Positions 54,457 to 63,967 of a stretch of 64,000 bases of DNA are shown here, piece after piece. This DNA is from Herbiconiux sp. A18JL235 (GTDB taxonomy: Bacteria > Actinomycetota > Actinomycetes > Actinomycetales > Microbacteriaceae). Numbering within the stretch: the stretch's first letter is position 1; every line of letters starts with the position of its first letter. Position numbers and translations under genes: made by a program. The notes beneath the pieces are model-generated. The model did no database searches. It was not told where the DNA came from and saw nothing but the letters and a program-made list of their open reading frames with translations. The stretch is taken from assembly GCF_040939305.1 (NCBI RefSeq), contig NZ_CP162511.1:1860001-1924000 (forward strand). The letters are read 5' to 3'.

Positions 54457-56577
54457 TCAGGCGGCGAGACCCAGGACGTCGAGGATCCAGGCGGTCTCGT
54501 AGGAGACCTCGCGCCAGCGTTCGTAGCGGCCGGAGACGCCGCCGTGGCCGGCCGACATCTCGGTCTTGAGGAGCACGGGGGCGTCGACCTCGCGCAGCCG
54601 CGCCGTCCACTTGGCGGGCTCGACGTAGAGCACGCGGGTGTCGTTGAGGCTCGTGACGGCGAGGATGCGCGGGTAGCGCTGGGCGGTCACGTTCTCGTAG
54701 GGCGAATACTCCTTCATGTAGAAGTACACCTCGGGGTCGTGCAGGGGGTCACCCCACTCGTCCCACTCGATCACCGTCAGCGGCAGCTCGGGGTCGAGGA
54801 TCGAGGTGAGCGCGTCGACGAACGGCACCTGCGCGAGCACCCCGGCGAACAGCTCGGGCGCGAGGTTCGTCACGGCTCCCATGAGCAGCCCGCCGGCGCT
54901 CCCGCCCTGCGCCACGAGCCGCTCGGGCGCGGTCACGCCAGAGGAGACCAGGTGCGAGGCGCAGGCGACGAAGTCGGTGAAGGTGTTCTTCTTGGTGAGC
55001 GTCTTGCCCTCTTCGTACCACTGACGCCCCATCTCGCCGCCGCCGCGCACGTGCGCGATGGCGAACACGACGCCGCGGTCGAGCAGCGACAGCCGCGAGA
55101 TCGAGAACGCCGGGTCGATCGACGCCTCGTACGACCCGTAGCCGTACAGCACGAGGGGGGCGGGAGCGCCCGAGTCGAACACGCCTCGCGCCGCCACGAG
55201 CGAGATCGGCACCAGAGTGCCGTCGGCCGCGGTCGCCCAATCGCGGCGCTGCTCGTAGCGTGCGGGGTCGTAGCCGCCGAGCACCGGAGCCTGTTTCAGC
55301 AGCGTCGAGCTGCCCGAGGCGATGTCGTAGTCGAACACCGAGGAGGGCGTGACGAACGAGCCGAAGCCGTAGCGGATGGTCGGCTGCTGCCACTCGGGGT
55401 TGCCCGAGGTGCCCACGGAGAACAGCGGCTCGTCGAACTCGAGCTCGGCGAAGGGCGCGTTCTCCAGTGAGGTGACAGAGGCGTCGAGCTGCAGCACAGA
55501 CACCCGTGTGAGCCCCTCGCGCCGCGAGTCGAGCGTCAGGTGGTTCGCGAAGGCGTCGACGTCTTCGAGCCGCACCGCGGGGTCGTGAGCCCGCACCACC
55601 TCCCATCGAGACCGGTCGAGGGGCGCATCCGGAGCCACCGAGATGAGCTCGAAGTTGAGCGCACCGTCGTTGTGCAGGATGAGCAACCGGTCTTCGCCGC
55701 CCACGACGGCGTGCTCGACGCTGTACTCCACACCCTCGCGACGGGGCCACACGACCTCGAAGGTCGCGTCGGCGTCGGTGGTGTCGAGCAGGTGCACCTC
55801 GCTGGTGATCTTCGACCCCAGCGCGATCTCGAGGTACCGCTTGCTGCGGGTGAGGCCGATGCCCACCCAGTAGCGGTCGTCTGGCTCGGTGAACACCTTC
55901 TCGTCGTCTGCGGCGTCGGTGCCGAGCCGGTGCCGCCAGATGGTGTCGGGCCGCCAGGCCTCGTCGACCGTGGGGTAGAACACCGACTCCCCGTCGCCCG
56001 AGAACACCGCTCCGGGGAAGGTATTGCCCACCTCGTCGGGCAGGTTCTCGCCGGTGCGGAGGTCACGGATGCGCAGGGTGTACCGCTCGTCACCCACGAC
56101 GTCGACGGCGTAGGCCAGCAGATTGCCGTCGGGGCTCACGTCGAAGGAGCCGAGAGAGAAGAACTCGTGGCCCTCCGCCTCGACGTTGTCGTCGAGCACG
56201 ATCTGCTCGCCGGGCACGGGCTCCCCGGCGACGAGCTTCGGCGGCGTCCAGTCGCCGGGCCCCGCCACGGCCGCGCGGCAGTGCACGCCGTACTGCGAAC
56301 CCTCGATCGTGCGGGTGTAGTACCAGTGGTCGCCGTCGCGCACCGGCACGGAGAGGTCGGTCTCGAGGGTGCGGGACTTGATCTCGTCGAACAGCTTCCC
56401 GCGGAGTGTCTCGAGGTGCGCGGTCTGCTCCTCTGTGTAGGCGTTCTCCGCCTCGAGATAGGCGATCACCTCCGGGTCGTCCTTGTCGCGCAGCCACTCG
56501 AAGGCGTCGATCACGACGTCTCCGTGGTGCACGCGTTCGGTCGGGACTCTGCGGGCGTGGGGAGCAACGGATGCCAT
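54457..56577 (-). CDS. ptrB: Prolyl oligopeptidase family serine protease (protease II-like)
   Basis: The 706-residue S9 peptidase has an N-terminal seven-blade propeller (about 70-415) and a C-terminal alpha/beta hydrolase domain. The catalytic Ser is in AQGGSAGGLLMG, the Asp in the TSLNDTRVLY region, and the His in EMSAGHGGVSGR. It resembles oligopeptidase B, which cleaves after basic residues; substrate preference is not certain. No signal peptide. ATG at 56577 follows TACGCT by six bases on the minus strand. Confidence 0.93.
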   Translation of the reverse strand: MASVAPHARRVPTERVHHGDVVIDAFEWLRDKDDPEVIAYLEAENAYTEEQTAHLETLRGKLFDEIKSRTLETDLSVPVRDGDHWYYTRTIEGSQYGVHCRAAVAGPGDWTPPKLVAGEPVPGEQIVLDDNVEAEGHEFFSLGSFDVSPDGNLLAYAVDVVGDERYTLRIRDLRTGENLPDEVGNTFPGAVFSGDGESVFYPTVDEAWRPDTIWRHRLGTDAADDEKVFTEPDDRYWVGIGLTRSKRYLEIALGSKITSEVHLLDTTDADATFEVVWPRREGVEYSVEHAVVGGEDRLLILHNDGALNFELISVAPDAPLDRSRWEVVRAHDPAVRLEDVDAFANHLTLDSRREGLTRVSVLQLDASVTSLENAPFAELEFDEPLFSVGTSGNPEWQQPTIRYGFGSFVTPSSVFDYDIASGSSTLLKQAPVLGGYDPARYEQRRDWATAADGTLVPISLVAARGVFDSGAPAPLVLYGYGSYEASIDPAFSISRLSLLDRGVVFAIAHVRGGGEMGRQWYEEGKTLTKKNTFTDFVACASHLVSSGVTAPERLVAQGGSAGGLLMGAVTNLAPELFAGVLAQVPFVDALTSILDPELPLTVIEWDEWGDPLHDPEVYFYMKEYSPYENVTAQRYPRILAVTSLNDTRVLYVEPAKWTARLREVDAPVLLKTEMSAGHGGVSGRYERWREVSYETAWILDVLGLAA

Positions 56578-56583
56578 GGTTCC

Positions 56584-56589
56584 AGCGTA
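56584..56589 (-). promoter_or_regulatory. -10 hexamer (leaderless) for ptrB
   Basis: On the minus strand TACGCT ends six bases before the ATG at 56577. Confidence 0.45.
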
Positions 56590-56726
56590 CGGCCCGCCCG
56601 AGTTGACCTCGGCAGAGGCGGATGCGATTATCGACTCGCGCCATCCTCCGGCAACCGCGAACGGACGAACTCGGAGTGAACATCCGGTGGCTGCGAACCC
56701 GCGCGACAGTCTGGAGCAGCCCCCTG

Positions 56727-57911
56727 GTGGATATCACCGTCATCGTCGTGCTGGTGATCGCCCTCGCCCTGTTCTTCGACTTCACCAACGGCTTCCACGA
56801 CACCGCCAACGCGATGGCCACGCCGATCGCGACCGGCGCTCTGAAACCGAAGGTCGCCGTCGCCCTGGCCGCCGTGCTCAACCTCGTCGGGGCGTTCCTC
56901 AGCACCGAGGTCGCGAAGACCATCTCGGGCGGCCTCATCAAGGAGGGTGACGGGGGAGTGCAGATCCTCCCCGAGATGATCTTCGCCGGCCTCATCGGAG
57001 CCATCGTCTGGAATCTGGTGACGTGGCTCTTCGGTCTGCCGTCGAGCTCCTCGCACGCCCTGTTCGGCGGCCTCATCGGCGCCGCCATCGTGGGGGCGGG
57101 CTTCGGTGTGGTCGACTACTCCGTGCTGCTCAGCAAGGTGGTGCTGCCCGCGCTCGTGGCCCCCGTCGTGGCCGGGGTCGTCGCCTTCGTCGCTACCCGC
57201 CTCGCCTACGCCATCACGAACATGCCGAGCTCGAGCGCCCAGTCAGGGGTGCGCGGCCGGTTCCGCTACGGCCAGATCTTCTCCTCGTCGCTCGTCGCGC
57301 TGGCCCACGGCACCAACGACGCCCAGAAGACCATGGGCGTCATCACCCTCACCCTCATCTCGGCAGGAATGCTCCCCGCCGGCAGCGGCCCCGACCTCTG
57401 GATCATCGTCACCTGCGCATTCGCCATCGCCTTCGGCACCTACATGGGCGGGTGGCGCATCATCCGCACCCTCGGTTCGGGGCTCACCGAGGTCAAGCCC
57501 GCCCAAGGCTTCGCCGCGGAGACGAGCACCGCCGCCACCATCCTCGCCTCCAGCCACCTCGGGTTCGCGCTCTCCACCACGCAGGTCGCCTCCGGTTCGG
57601 TGATCGGCTCCGGCCTCGGCCGCAAGGGCTCCTCCGTGCGGTGGCGCACGGCGGGGCGCATCGGCCTCGGGTGGGTCGTCACCCTCCCGGCCTCAGCCCT
57701 CGTGGGCGCCCTCGCCGCGTTCGTGGCGACCTTCGGCACGGTCGGCATCGTCATCGACCTGGTGGTGGGCCTCGCCATCATCGGCACCATCTTCCTGCTC
57801 TCGCGCCGCAACCGGGTCGACTCCGGCAACGCCATCAGCGAGGTCGACGCGGCCACCATCGCCGTGCGCAGTCCCAAAGCGACCCGCCGCAAGAGGAAGG
57901 CCGAACGATGA
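56727..57911 (+). CDS. pit: PiT-family inorganic phosphate transporter
   Basis: The 394-residue membrane protein has the duplicated PiT signatures: FDFTNGFHDTANAMATPIATG near the N-terminus and ALAHGTNDAQKTMGVI in the middle, with about 10 TM helices. It imports phosphate with a cation. GTG at 56727 gives the usual short N-terminus and has CTGGAGC about ten bases upstream; earlier in-frame starts would add an atypical Arg-rich leader. The stop overlaps the small partner gene. Confidence 0.92.
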   Translation: MDITVIVVLVIALALFFDFTNGFHDTANAMATPIATGALKPKVAVALAAVLNLVGAFLSTEVAKTISGGLIKEGDGGVQILPEMIFAGLIGAIVWNLVTWLFGLPSSSSHALFGGLIGAAIVGAGFGVVDYSVLLSKVVLPALVAPVVAGVVAFVATRLAYAITNMPSSSAQSGVRGRFRYGQIFSSSLVALAHGTNDAQKTMGVITLTLISAGMLPAGSGPDLWIIVTCAFAIAFGTYMGGWRIIRTLGSGLTEVKPAQGFAAETSTAATILASSHLGFALSTTQVASGSVIGSGLGRKGSSVRWRTAGRIGLGWVVTLPASALVGALAAFVATFGTVGIVIDLVVGLAIIGTIFLLSRRNRVDSGNAISEVDAATIAVRSPKATRRKRKAER

Positions 57912-58144
57912 TCGACTGGGGCGCCTTCCTGGTGGTCGCCGCCGCCTCCCTGGTGGCCACGGCCGCCGTGGTGAGCCTGTACTCCTTCGGGCTGCGGTTC
58001 CGGTTCCTCAGCCGCATCGATGCCACGACAGGCGAGAGCTCACGGCCCGCGTGGGCGACCGTGCTGTCGTACCTGTGCTTCGTCCTCAGCGGATGCGCGG
58101 TGCTGTTCGGCATCTACCTGATCGTCCCCTTCTTCCACAGCTGA
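57908..58144 (+). CDS. Small two-TM protein coupled to pit
   Basis: The 78-residue protein has two TM helices separated by a basic/polar loop (FRFLSRIDATTGESSRP). Its ATG overlaps the pit stop (ATGA), and small membrane proteins in this position are common next to actinobacterial PiT genes. It may help assemble or regulate the transporter; this is inferred only from gene coupling. Confidence 0.75.
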   Translation: MIDWGAFLVVAAASLVATAAVVSLYSFGLRFRFLSRIDATTGESSRPAWATVLSYLCFVLSGCAVLFGIYLIVPFFHS

Positions 58145-58172
58145 TCCGCTACCGCGACCGGGCGCCCTCCCC

Positions 58173-58178
58173 TACGAT
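58173..58178 (+). promoter_or_regulatory. -10 hexamer for the class 3 aldehyde dehydrogenase
   Basis: TACGAT ends six bases before the ATG at 58185; the intervening GAGGGG may also serve as Shine-Dalgarno. Confidence 0.45.
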
Positions 58179-58184
58179 GAGGGG

Positions 58185-59585
58185 ATGACAGCGCAGAGCA
58201 CCGTCGCCGAATCGCCCGTCGTCCCGATCCTCAGGTCGTCGTTCGAGCACGGCGTGACCCGCTCCTACGCCTGGCGGGTCAGGCAGCTCAGGGCGCTGAA
58301 GTCGATGCTCGAGGAGCGGTCGGCCGAGATCGAGGACGCCCTGTTCGCCGACCTCGGCAAGAACCCCGCCGAGTCTCAGCTCACCGAGATCGGGGTGGTG
58401 GCGGGCGAGATCGAGCACACGCTCACTCATCTGCGCCGCTGGCTGCGGCCGCGGCGTGTACCGGTGCCGCTTGCCCTCGCACCTGCCTCCGCCGCGACCA
58501 TGCTCGAACCGCTCGGCGTCGTGCTCGTCATCGCCCCCTGGAACTACCCACTGCAGTTGCTGCTCGCTCCCGTTGCGGGCGCGCTGGCCGCCGGAAACGC
58601 CGTCGTCATGAAACCGAGCGAACTGGCACCGGCGACCTCCGCGGTGATGGCGGAGCTCATCCCGCTCTACCTCGACAGCCGCGCCGTTGCGGTGGTTGAG
58701 GGCGGGGTCGAGGAGACCACGGCGCTCCTCGCCGAGCGTTTCGACCACATCTTCTACACCGGCAACGGCACCGTCGGGCGCATCGTCATGGAGGCCGCCG
58801 CGAAGCACCTCACGCCCGTGACGCTGGAACTCGGGGGCAAGTCTCCCGTCTACGTCGACGACACCGTCGACCTGGCCGCCACCGCCAGGCGCATCGCCTG
58901 GGGCAAGTTCATGAACGCCGGGCAGACCTGCGTCGCCCCCGACTACCTGCTCGCCACCGACTCGGTCGCCGAGCGGTTGGTGCCGCACCTCGTCGACGCC
59001 ATCAGCGAACTGTACGACGGCGACCCGCGCACGAGCTCGAGCTACGGCCGCATCATCAACGACAAGCAGTTCACCAGGCTGTCAGGGCTGCTGGAGGGTC
59101 AGACCGTCCGCACCGGCGGCAAGCGCGACGAGCGCGCCCGCTACTTCGCCCCCACCGTGCTCGACGAGGTGTCGCGCGACGCACCGGTGATGGCCCAGGA
59201 GATCTTCGGCCCCATCCTCCCCATCGTGAGGGTGACGGGCCTCGACGACGCCATCGCCTTCATCCGCTCGGGGGAGAAGCCGCTGGCGCTCTACGCCTTC
59301 ACCTCGTCGAAGGAGACGGCGAGGCGCATCCTCACCGAGACCTCGTCGGGAGCCGTCGGCTTCGGGGTCCCCGTCGCTCACCTCACGGTGCCGGGGTTGC
59401 CCTTCGGCGGCGTCGGCGAGAGCGGGATGGGTTCGTACCACGGGCGGCGCAGCATCGAGATCTTCAGCCACACCAAGTCGGTGCTGTCGAAGCGGCTCGC
59501 GCCCGACACCCTCAAGCTGGTGTATCCGCCGTTCACGGCGAAGAAGGAGAACTTCATCCGCGGTCTCATGCGACGGCTGCGGTAG
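58185..59585 (+). CDS. Aldehyde dehydrogenase, class 3 type
   Basis: The 466-residue enzyme has the features of the ALDH3/coniferyl-aldehyde branch: ALFADLGKNPAESQLTEIG near residue 45, APWNYPLQLLLAP, the Glu in TLELGGKSPVYVDD (about 215), and the Cys in NAGQTCVAPDYLL (about 249). It has the C-terminal FSHTKSVL region and a basic tail (RGLMRRLR) that may be membrane-associated. It oxidises fatty or aromatic aldehydes in related organisms. Probable own promoter. Confidence 0.92.
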   Translation: MTAQSTVAESPVVPILRSSFEHGVTRSYAWRVRQLRALKSMLEERSAEIEDALFADLGKNPAESQLTEIGVVAGEIEHTLTHLRRWLRPRRVPVPLALAPASAATMLEPLGVVLVIAPWNYPLQLLLAPVAGALAAGNAVVMKPSELAPATSAVMAELIPLYLDSRAVAVVEGGVEETTALLAERFDHIFYTGNGTVGRIVMEAAAKHLTPVTLELGGKSPVYVDDTVDLAATARRIAWGKFMNAGQTCVAPDYLLATDSVAERLVPHLVDAISELYDGDPRTSSSYGRIINDKQFTRLSGLLEGQTVRTGGKRDERARYFAPTVLDEVSRDAPVMAQEIFGPILPIVRVTGLDDAIAFIRSGEKPLALYAFTSSKETARRILTETSSGAVGFGVPVAHLTVPGLPFGGVGESGMGSYHGRRSIEIFSHTKSVLSKRLAPDTLKLVYPPFTAKKENFIRGLMRRLR

Positions 59586-59650
59586 AAGGGCGCCACGAGC
59601 GCCGAGCCAGGAGCCGCACCACGAGTGCGGTCGCACCGAGAGGAACCACC

Positions 59651-61198
59651 GTGACCACCACGCCGCCGCCCACCCGCACCGAGACCGACAGCCTGGGCAG
59701 CATCGAGATACCCCGCGACGCGCTGTGGGGCATCCACACCGCCCGGGCGCTCGAGAACTTCGCCATCTCGCGCCGGCCCATCTCCGTCTACCCCGATCTC
59801 GTGAACGCCCTCGCCACGGTGAAGCAGGCGGCGGCGCGGGCCAATCGCGAGATCGGCGTGCTGGATGCGTGGAAGGCCGAGTGGATCGACGCCGCCTGCG
59901 AGCGCATCAAGGCGGGCGAGTTCCACGACGAGTTCGTGGTGGGGGTCATCCAGGGCGGGGCGGGGACCTCGACGAACATGAACGCGAACGAGGTCATCGC
60001 CAACGTGGCCCTGGTGGCCAACGGCCACGCTCCCGGCGACTACGGGGTGCTGCATCCGCTCGACGACGTGAACCGCAGCCAGAGCACCAACGACGTGTAC
60101 CCCACCGCGGTGAAGCTCGCCGCGGTGTTCTCGCTCCGACGGCTGCTGGTGGAGCACGGGTTGCTGCGCGACTCGTTCGCCGCGAAGGGCGTGGAGTTCG
60201 AGCACGTGCTCAAGGTGGGCCGCACGCAGCTGCAGGATGCGGTGCCGATGACCCTGGGCCAGGAGTTCCACGGCTTCGCCACCACCCTCACCGAAGACAC
60301 CGATCGGCTCGGCTACACCGTGCCGCTCCTGTGCGAGATCAACCTCGGCGCCACCGCCATCGGCACGGGCATCACCGCCGACCCCAACTACGCGGCGACG
60401 GTCTGCCGGCAGCTGCGCGAGCTCACGGGGCTCGACCTCGTCACCGCAGCCGACCTGGTCGAGGCCACCAGCGACACGGGAGTGTTCATGACGCTCTCGG
60501 GCGTGCTGAAGCGCTCGGCGATCAAGCTCTCGAAGATCTGCAACGACCTGCGGCTGCTCTCCAGCGGACCGCAGGCCGGCTTCGGCGAGATCAACCTGCC
60601 GCCGCGGCAGGCGGGCTCGAGCATCATGCCCGGCAAGGTGAACCCGGTCATCCCCGAGGTGGTGAACCAGGTGGCGTTCGCGGTGGCGGGCGCCGACCTC
60701 ACCGTCACCATGGCCGCCGAGGCCGGGCAGCTGCAGCTGAACGCCTTCGAACCCGTGATGGCGCACTCCCTGCTGCAGAGCCTCGCCTGGATGACCGCGG
60801 GCTGCCGCACCCTGCGCCTGAACTGCGTCGACGGCATCACCGCGAACCTCGACCGGCTCGACACGATGGTCTCGACCTCGGTGGGAGTGGTGACGGCGCT
60901 CACGCCCTACATCGGTTATGCGGCGGCGTCGGCACTCGCGAAGACCGCCCTGCTCACCCACCGCAACATCGCCGACCTCGTCGTGGAGGCCGACCTGATG
61001 AGCCGGGAGCAGGTGACGAAGCTGACGTCGCCGGCGCGGCTGTCGGGCATCGAGGCGATCACGGCGGCGATGCCGATCATCGACCTGGAGGCCGAGCAGG
61101 CGCGGGCCGAGGCGGCGGCACAGGCGGCGCGTGAGGCAGCGGCGGCGGCATCGGCGTCCTCTTCGGCGTCGCGCGGCGGTTCCGGAACCCCGGAGTGA
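59651..61198 (+). CDS. aspA: Aspartate ammonia-lyase
   Basis: The 515-residue fumarase/aspartase superfamily enzyme interconverts aspartate with fumarate and ammonia. The signature GSSIMPGKVNPVIPEVVNQ (about 318), with PVIPEVVNQ rather than the fumarase PTQCEA, favours aspartase. The STNDVYPTAVKLA and NEVIANVAL segments also fit. An Ala/Ser-rich C-terminal tail of about 40 residues follows. GTG at 59651; the stop overlaps the next gene. Confidence 0.92.
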   Translation: MTTTPPPTRTETDSLGSIEIPRDALWGIHTARALENFAISRRPISVYPDLVNALATVKQAAARANREIGVLDAWKAEWIDAACERIKAGEFHDEFVVGVIQGGAGTSTNMNANEVIANVALVANGHAPGDYGVLHPLDDVNRSQSTNDVYPTAVKLAAVFSLRRLLVEHGLLRDSFAAKGVEFEHVLKVGRTQLQDAVPMTLGQEFHGFATTLTEDTDRLGYTVPLLCEINLGATAIGTGITADPNYAATVCRQLRELTGLDLVTAADLVEATSDTGVFMTLSGVLKRSAIKLSKICNDLRLLSSGPQAGFGEINLPPRQAGSSIMPGKVNPVIPEVVNQVAFAVAGADLTVTMAAEAGQLQLNAFEPVMAHSLLQSLAWMTAGCRTLRLNCVDGITANLDRLDTMVSTSVGVVTALTPYIGYAAASALAKTALLTHRNIADLVVEADLMSREQVTKLTSPARLSGIEAITAAMPIIDLEAEQARAEAAAQAAREAAAAASASSSASRGGSGTPE

Positions 61199-62589
61199 CT
61201 CCCGCGGAGCTGCTCGGCGCGCTGCGGGCCGAACTCGGCGACAGGGTGACGACGGATGCCGCGACGCTCGAACAGGTGCGCAGCGACAAGTCGGGCTGGC
61301 GGTCGGAGGAGGGTGCCCTATGCGTGGTGACCGCCGAGTCGGTCGCCGACGTGCAGACTGCAGTGCGCCTCGCCGCCTCGGAGGGGGTCGCCATCGTTCC
61401 GAGGGGCACGGGCACCGGGCTCGCGGGCGGCGCCACCTCGACCGAGGGCTCGGTGGTGCTCGCTCTCGACCGGCTCGACCGCATCGTCGAGATCTCGCTC
61501 GACGACGAGCTCGCGGTGGTGCAGGCCGGAGTCATCAACCAGCACCTGAGCGACGCCCTGCTGCCGCACGGGTACGTCTACTCGCCCGACCCGGCGAGCA
61601 AGGCGATCTCGACCATCGGCGGCAACATCGCCACGAACGCCGGCGGGCTGCTGTGCGCGAAGTACGGGGTGACCCGGGAGGCGGTGCTCGGTCTCACCGT
61701 CGTGCTCGCCGACGGCTCCCTGCTGCACACCGGCCGGCGCACGGTGAAGGGCGTGACGGGCTACGACCTCACCGCCTTGTTCACCGGGTCGGAAGGAACC
61801 CTGGGGGTGATCGTGGAGGCGACCGTGCGCATCCGGCCCCTGCCTGCCGGCCCCGTCGTCACCCTCGGTGCGTTCTTCGGCAGCGTGACGGAGGCCGCCG
61901 CCGCGTGCGCCGCGGTGACGGCGGCGCGGCTCCGGCCCGCGGTGATGGAGCTGATGGATGCCGCGGCGGTCGCCGCCGTGAACCGGCTGCTCGGCCGGCC
62001 CTCCGCGGCGGCGGGCGCCGCCTACGTGCTGGTGCAGACCGACGGTGCGGGGGCGGAGATCGAGGCGGCGGAGATCGCGACAGTGCTGGGTGCCGCGGGG
62101 GCGCTCGGCCTGCGCTCGACCGCCGATGCGGCGGAGGGGGAGGCCGAGCTGGCGTTCCGTCGCAGCTTCCATGCCGCGCTCGAGGCCGACGGCGACGTGC
62201 TGGTCGAAGACGTGTGCGTGCCCCGGTCGCGGCTCGCCGAGATGTTCGCGGCGATCGAGCGCATCGGCGCGGCGTACGGGCTGAGCATCCCGACGGTCTC
62301 GCACGCGGGCGACGGCAACCTGCACCCGAACTTCGTCATCCCTCGCGAAGGCGCCGCCCGCCCGTCCGGCGCCCCTCTCGAGGTGCCCGACCACGTCTGG
62401 GCTGCCGCCGACGAGCTGTTCGAGACCTGCGTGGCGCTCGGGGGAACCCTCACCGGAGAGCACGGGGTGGGGCTGCTCAAGAAGCGCTGGCTGGAGGGCG
62501 AACTCGGCGCCGAGCAGCTCGAGTTGCAGAAGCGTGTCAAGGCGGTGTTCGACCCGCGCGGGGTCATGAACCCTGGCAAGGTCTACTGA
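61195..62589 (+). CDS. GlcD-type FAD-binding oxidase
   Basis: The 464-residue flavoprotein has the PCMH-type FAD-binding domain (PRGTGTGLAGGATSTEGSVV, TIGGNIATNAGGLLCAKYG) and the FAD-oxidase C-terminal domain with SHAGDGNLHPNF and LTGEHGVGLLKK. It oxidises a 2-hydroxy acid such as glycolate or D-lactate in related proteins. There is no adjacent glcE or glcF and no iron-sulphur domain, so it is probably a stand-alone D-lactate or D-2-hydroxyacid dehydrogenase. GTG overlaps the aspA stop (GTGA). Confidence 0.9.
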   Translation: MTPAELLGALRAELGDRVTTDAATLEQVRSDKSGWRSEEGALCVVTAESVADVQTAVRLAASEGVAIVPRGTGTGLAGGATSTEGSVVLALDRLDRIVEISLDDELAVVQAGVINQHLSDALLPHGYVYSPDPASKAISTIGGNIATNAGGLLCAKYGVTREAVLGLTVVLADGSLLHTGRRTVKGVTGYDLTALFTGSEGTLGVIVEATVRIRPLPAGPVVTLGAFFGSVTEAAAACAAVTAARLRPAVMELMDAAAVAAVNRLLGRPSAAAGAAYVLVQTDGAGAEIEAAEIATVLGAAGALGLRSTADAAEGEAELAFRRSFHAALEADGDVLVEDVCVPRSRLAEMFAAIERIGAAYGLSIPTVSHAGDGNLHPNFVIPREGAARPSGAPLEVPDHVWAAADELFETCVALGGTLTGEHGVGLLKKRWLEGELGAEQLELQKRVKAVFDPRGVMNPGKVY

Positions 62590-62596
62590 GGGCCGC

Positions 62597-62602
62597 TACG
62601 CT
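62597..62602 (+). promoter_or_regulatory. Candidate -10 hexamer for the PrsW gene
   Basis: TACGCT lies 7 bp after the upstream stop and would start a short leader carrying GTGAGGA. Confidence 0.35.
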
Positions 62603-62633
62603 GGGTGTCGTCCCTGCGAAGTGAGGAATGCTC

Positions 62634-63920
62634 TTGAGTGCTTTCGACCCGTCCGGCGCGCCGACCGGCGGCGCCGCCTCGCCGTCCGGGGTGCAGTCAC
62701 CCGCCGTGGCCGCGGCCGCACTGCAGTCGCCTGCGCCTCGAGCGCCCGCCGGCGCTCTGCCCGCCGCACCCATGATGCCCGTCGCGACCAGGCCTCGCGG
62801 GGCGTCGACCTCGTCGCTCGTGTTCGGCATCGTCGGGCTGCTCGTGCTCGGCTTCGTCTTCCTCGCCGTCATCGGCTACCTGGTGCTCGGCCTCGGGCCG
62901 GTCGCGTTCGTCATCTGCGCCGTCGTCGCGCTGGTGCCGCTCGCCGTCGTCATCACGGCCATCACCCTCATCGACCGCTGGGAGCCCGAACCGCGGCCCG
63001 CGCTGTGGTTCGCGTTCCTCTGGGGCGCCGCGGCATCCGTCGCCATCGCGCTCATCGCCGACTTCAGCATCCAGCTCATCGTGTACGCCGCGAGCGACGG
63101 TCTCAACACGACGAGCGAGCTATGGGGGTCGGTCATCCAGGCGCCGGTGGTGGAGGAGGGGGCCAAGGCGGCGGGAATCCTCATCCTGCTGCTGTTCTTC
63201 CGCAAGCAGTTCGACGGCCCGGTCGACGGGCTCGTCTACGGCGCCACCATCGCCGCAGGGTTCGCGTTCACCGAGAACATCCTCTACTTCGGGCAGTCGC
63301 TCATCGAGTCGGGCGGCGTCGGGCTCGGCTTCACCTTCGTGCTGCGGGGCATCATGTCGCCGTTCGCCCACGTCATGTTCACCGCGTGCACCGGTGTCGC
63401 GCTCGGGTTCGCGGTGCGGCGCCGCGCCTGGCTCGCCGGCGTCGGCATCTTCCTGCTCGGCCTGCTGCTCGCGATCGGGCTGCACGCGCTGTGGAACGGC
63501 TCGACCTACCTCGTGGAGGGGCTCGGCGGCTTCTTCCTGCTCTACCTCGTCGTGCAGGTGCCGCTGTTCGCCCTCGCCGTGGTGTTCGTCGTGCTGCTGC
63601 GGCGGGCCGAGACGAGACTCACCAGGGCGAGGTTGCAGGAGTACGCCGCCGCCGGCTGGTTCAGCGACGCCGAGGTCGACATGCTCTCGACGGGCACCGG
63701 GCGCCGGCAGGCGAAGGCCTGGGCACGCACCCTGCCGCCCGGGGGGTCTGCGGCGATGAAGTCGTTCATGAAGCACGCCACCCGGCTCGCCTTCGTGCGG
63801 CAGCGGATGCTCGTCGGCCGTTCCGCGATCGGCCCGCGGCATGACGAGGCGCAGCTGCTCGACGAGCTGCTCGCCGACCGGGCGGCGCTCGGAACCGTGC
63901 TGCAGGCGCGCGGGGTGTGA
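62634..63920 (+). CDS. PrsW-family intramembrane metalloprotease
   Basis: From TTG at 62634 the protein has 428 residues. A Pro/Ala-rich cytoplasmic tail (about 1-60) precedes about nine TM helices. PrsW motifs are present: PVVEEGAKAAGIL (about 172), GFAFTENILYFGQS (about 210), FAHVMFTACTG (about 243) and LHALWNGS (about 285). B. subtilis PrsW cleaves an anti-sigma factor. The TTG is preferred because GAGGA lies six bases upstream; the ATG at 62628 overlaps that Shine-Dalgarno. A C-terminal cytoplasmic tail of about 100 residues follows. Confidence 0.88.
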   Translation: MSAFDPSGAPTGGAASPSGVQSPAVAAAALQSPAPRAPAGALPAAPMMPVATRPRGASTSSLVFGIVGLLVLGFVFLAVIGYLVLGLGPVAFVICAVVALVPLAVVITAITLIDRWEPEPRPALWFAFLWGAAASVAIALIADFSIQLIVYAASDGLNTTSELWGSVIQAPVVEEGAKAAGILILLLFFRKQFDGPVDGLVYGATIAAGFAFTENILYFGQSLIESGGVGLGFTFVLRGIMSPFAHVMFTACTGVALGFAVRRRAWLAGVGIFLLGLLLAIGLHALWNGSTYLVEGLGGFFLLYLVVQVPLFALAVVFVVLLRRAETRLTRARLQEYAAAGWFSDAEVDMLSTGTGRRQAKAWARTLPPGGSAAMKSFMKHATRLAFVRQRMLVGRSAIGPRHDEAQLLDELLADRAALGTVLQARGV

Positions 63921-63947
63921 CGTCGTGACCCCGTGACCGTGTGACTT

Positions 63948-63967
63948 GCCCGGCGGGCGGGCCTTTT
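63948..63967 (+). terminator. Weak candidate terminator after the PrsW gene
   Basis: GCCCG (63948-63952) pairs with CGGGC (63958-63962), followed by CTTTTG. The stem is only 5 bp. Nothing else is seen between the stop at 63920 and the window end. Confidence 0.35.
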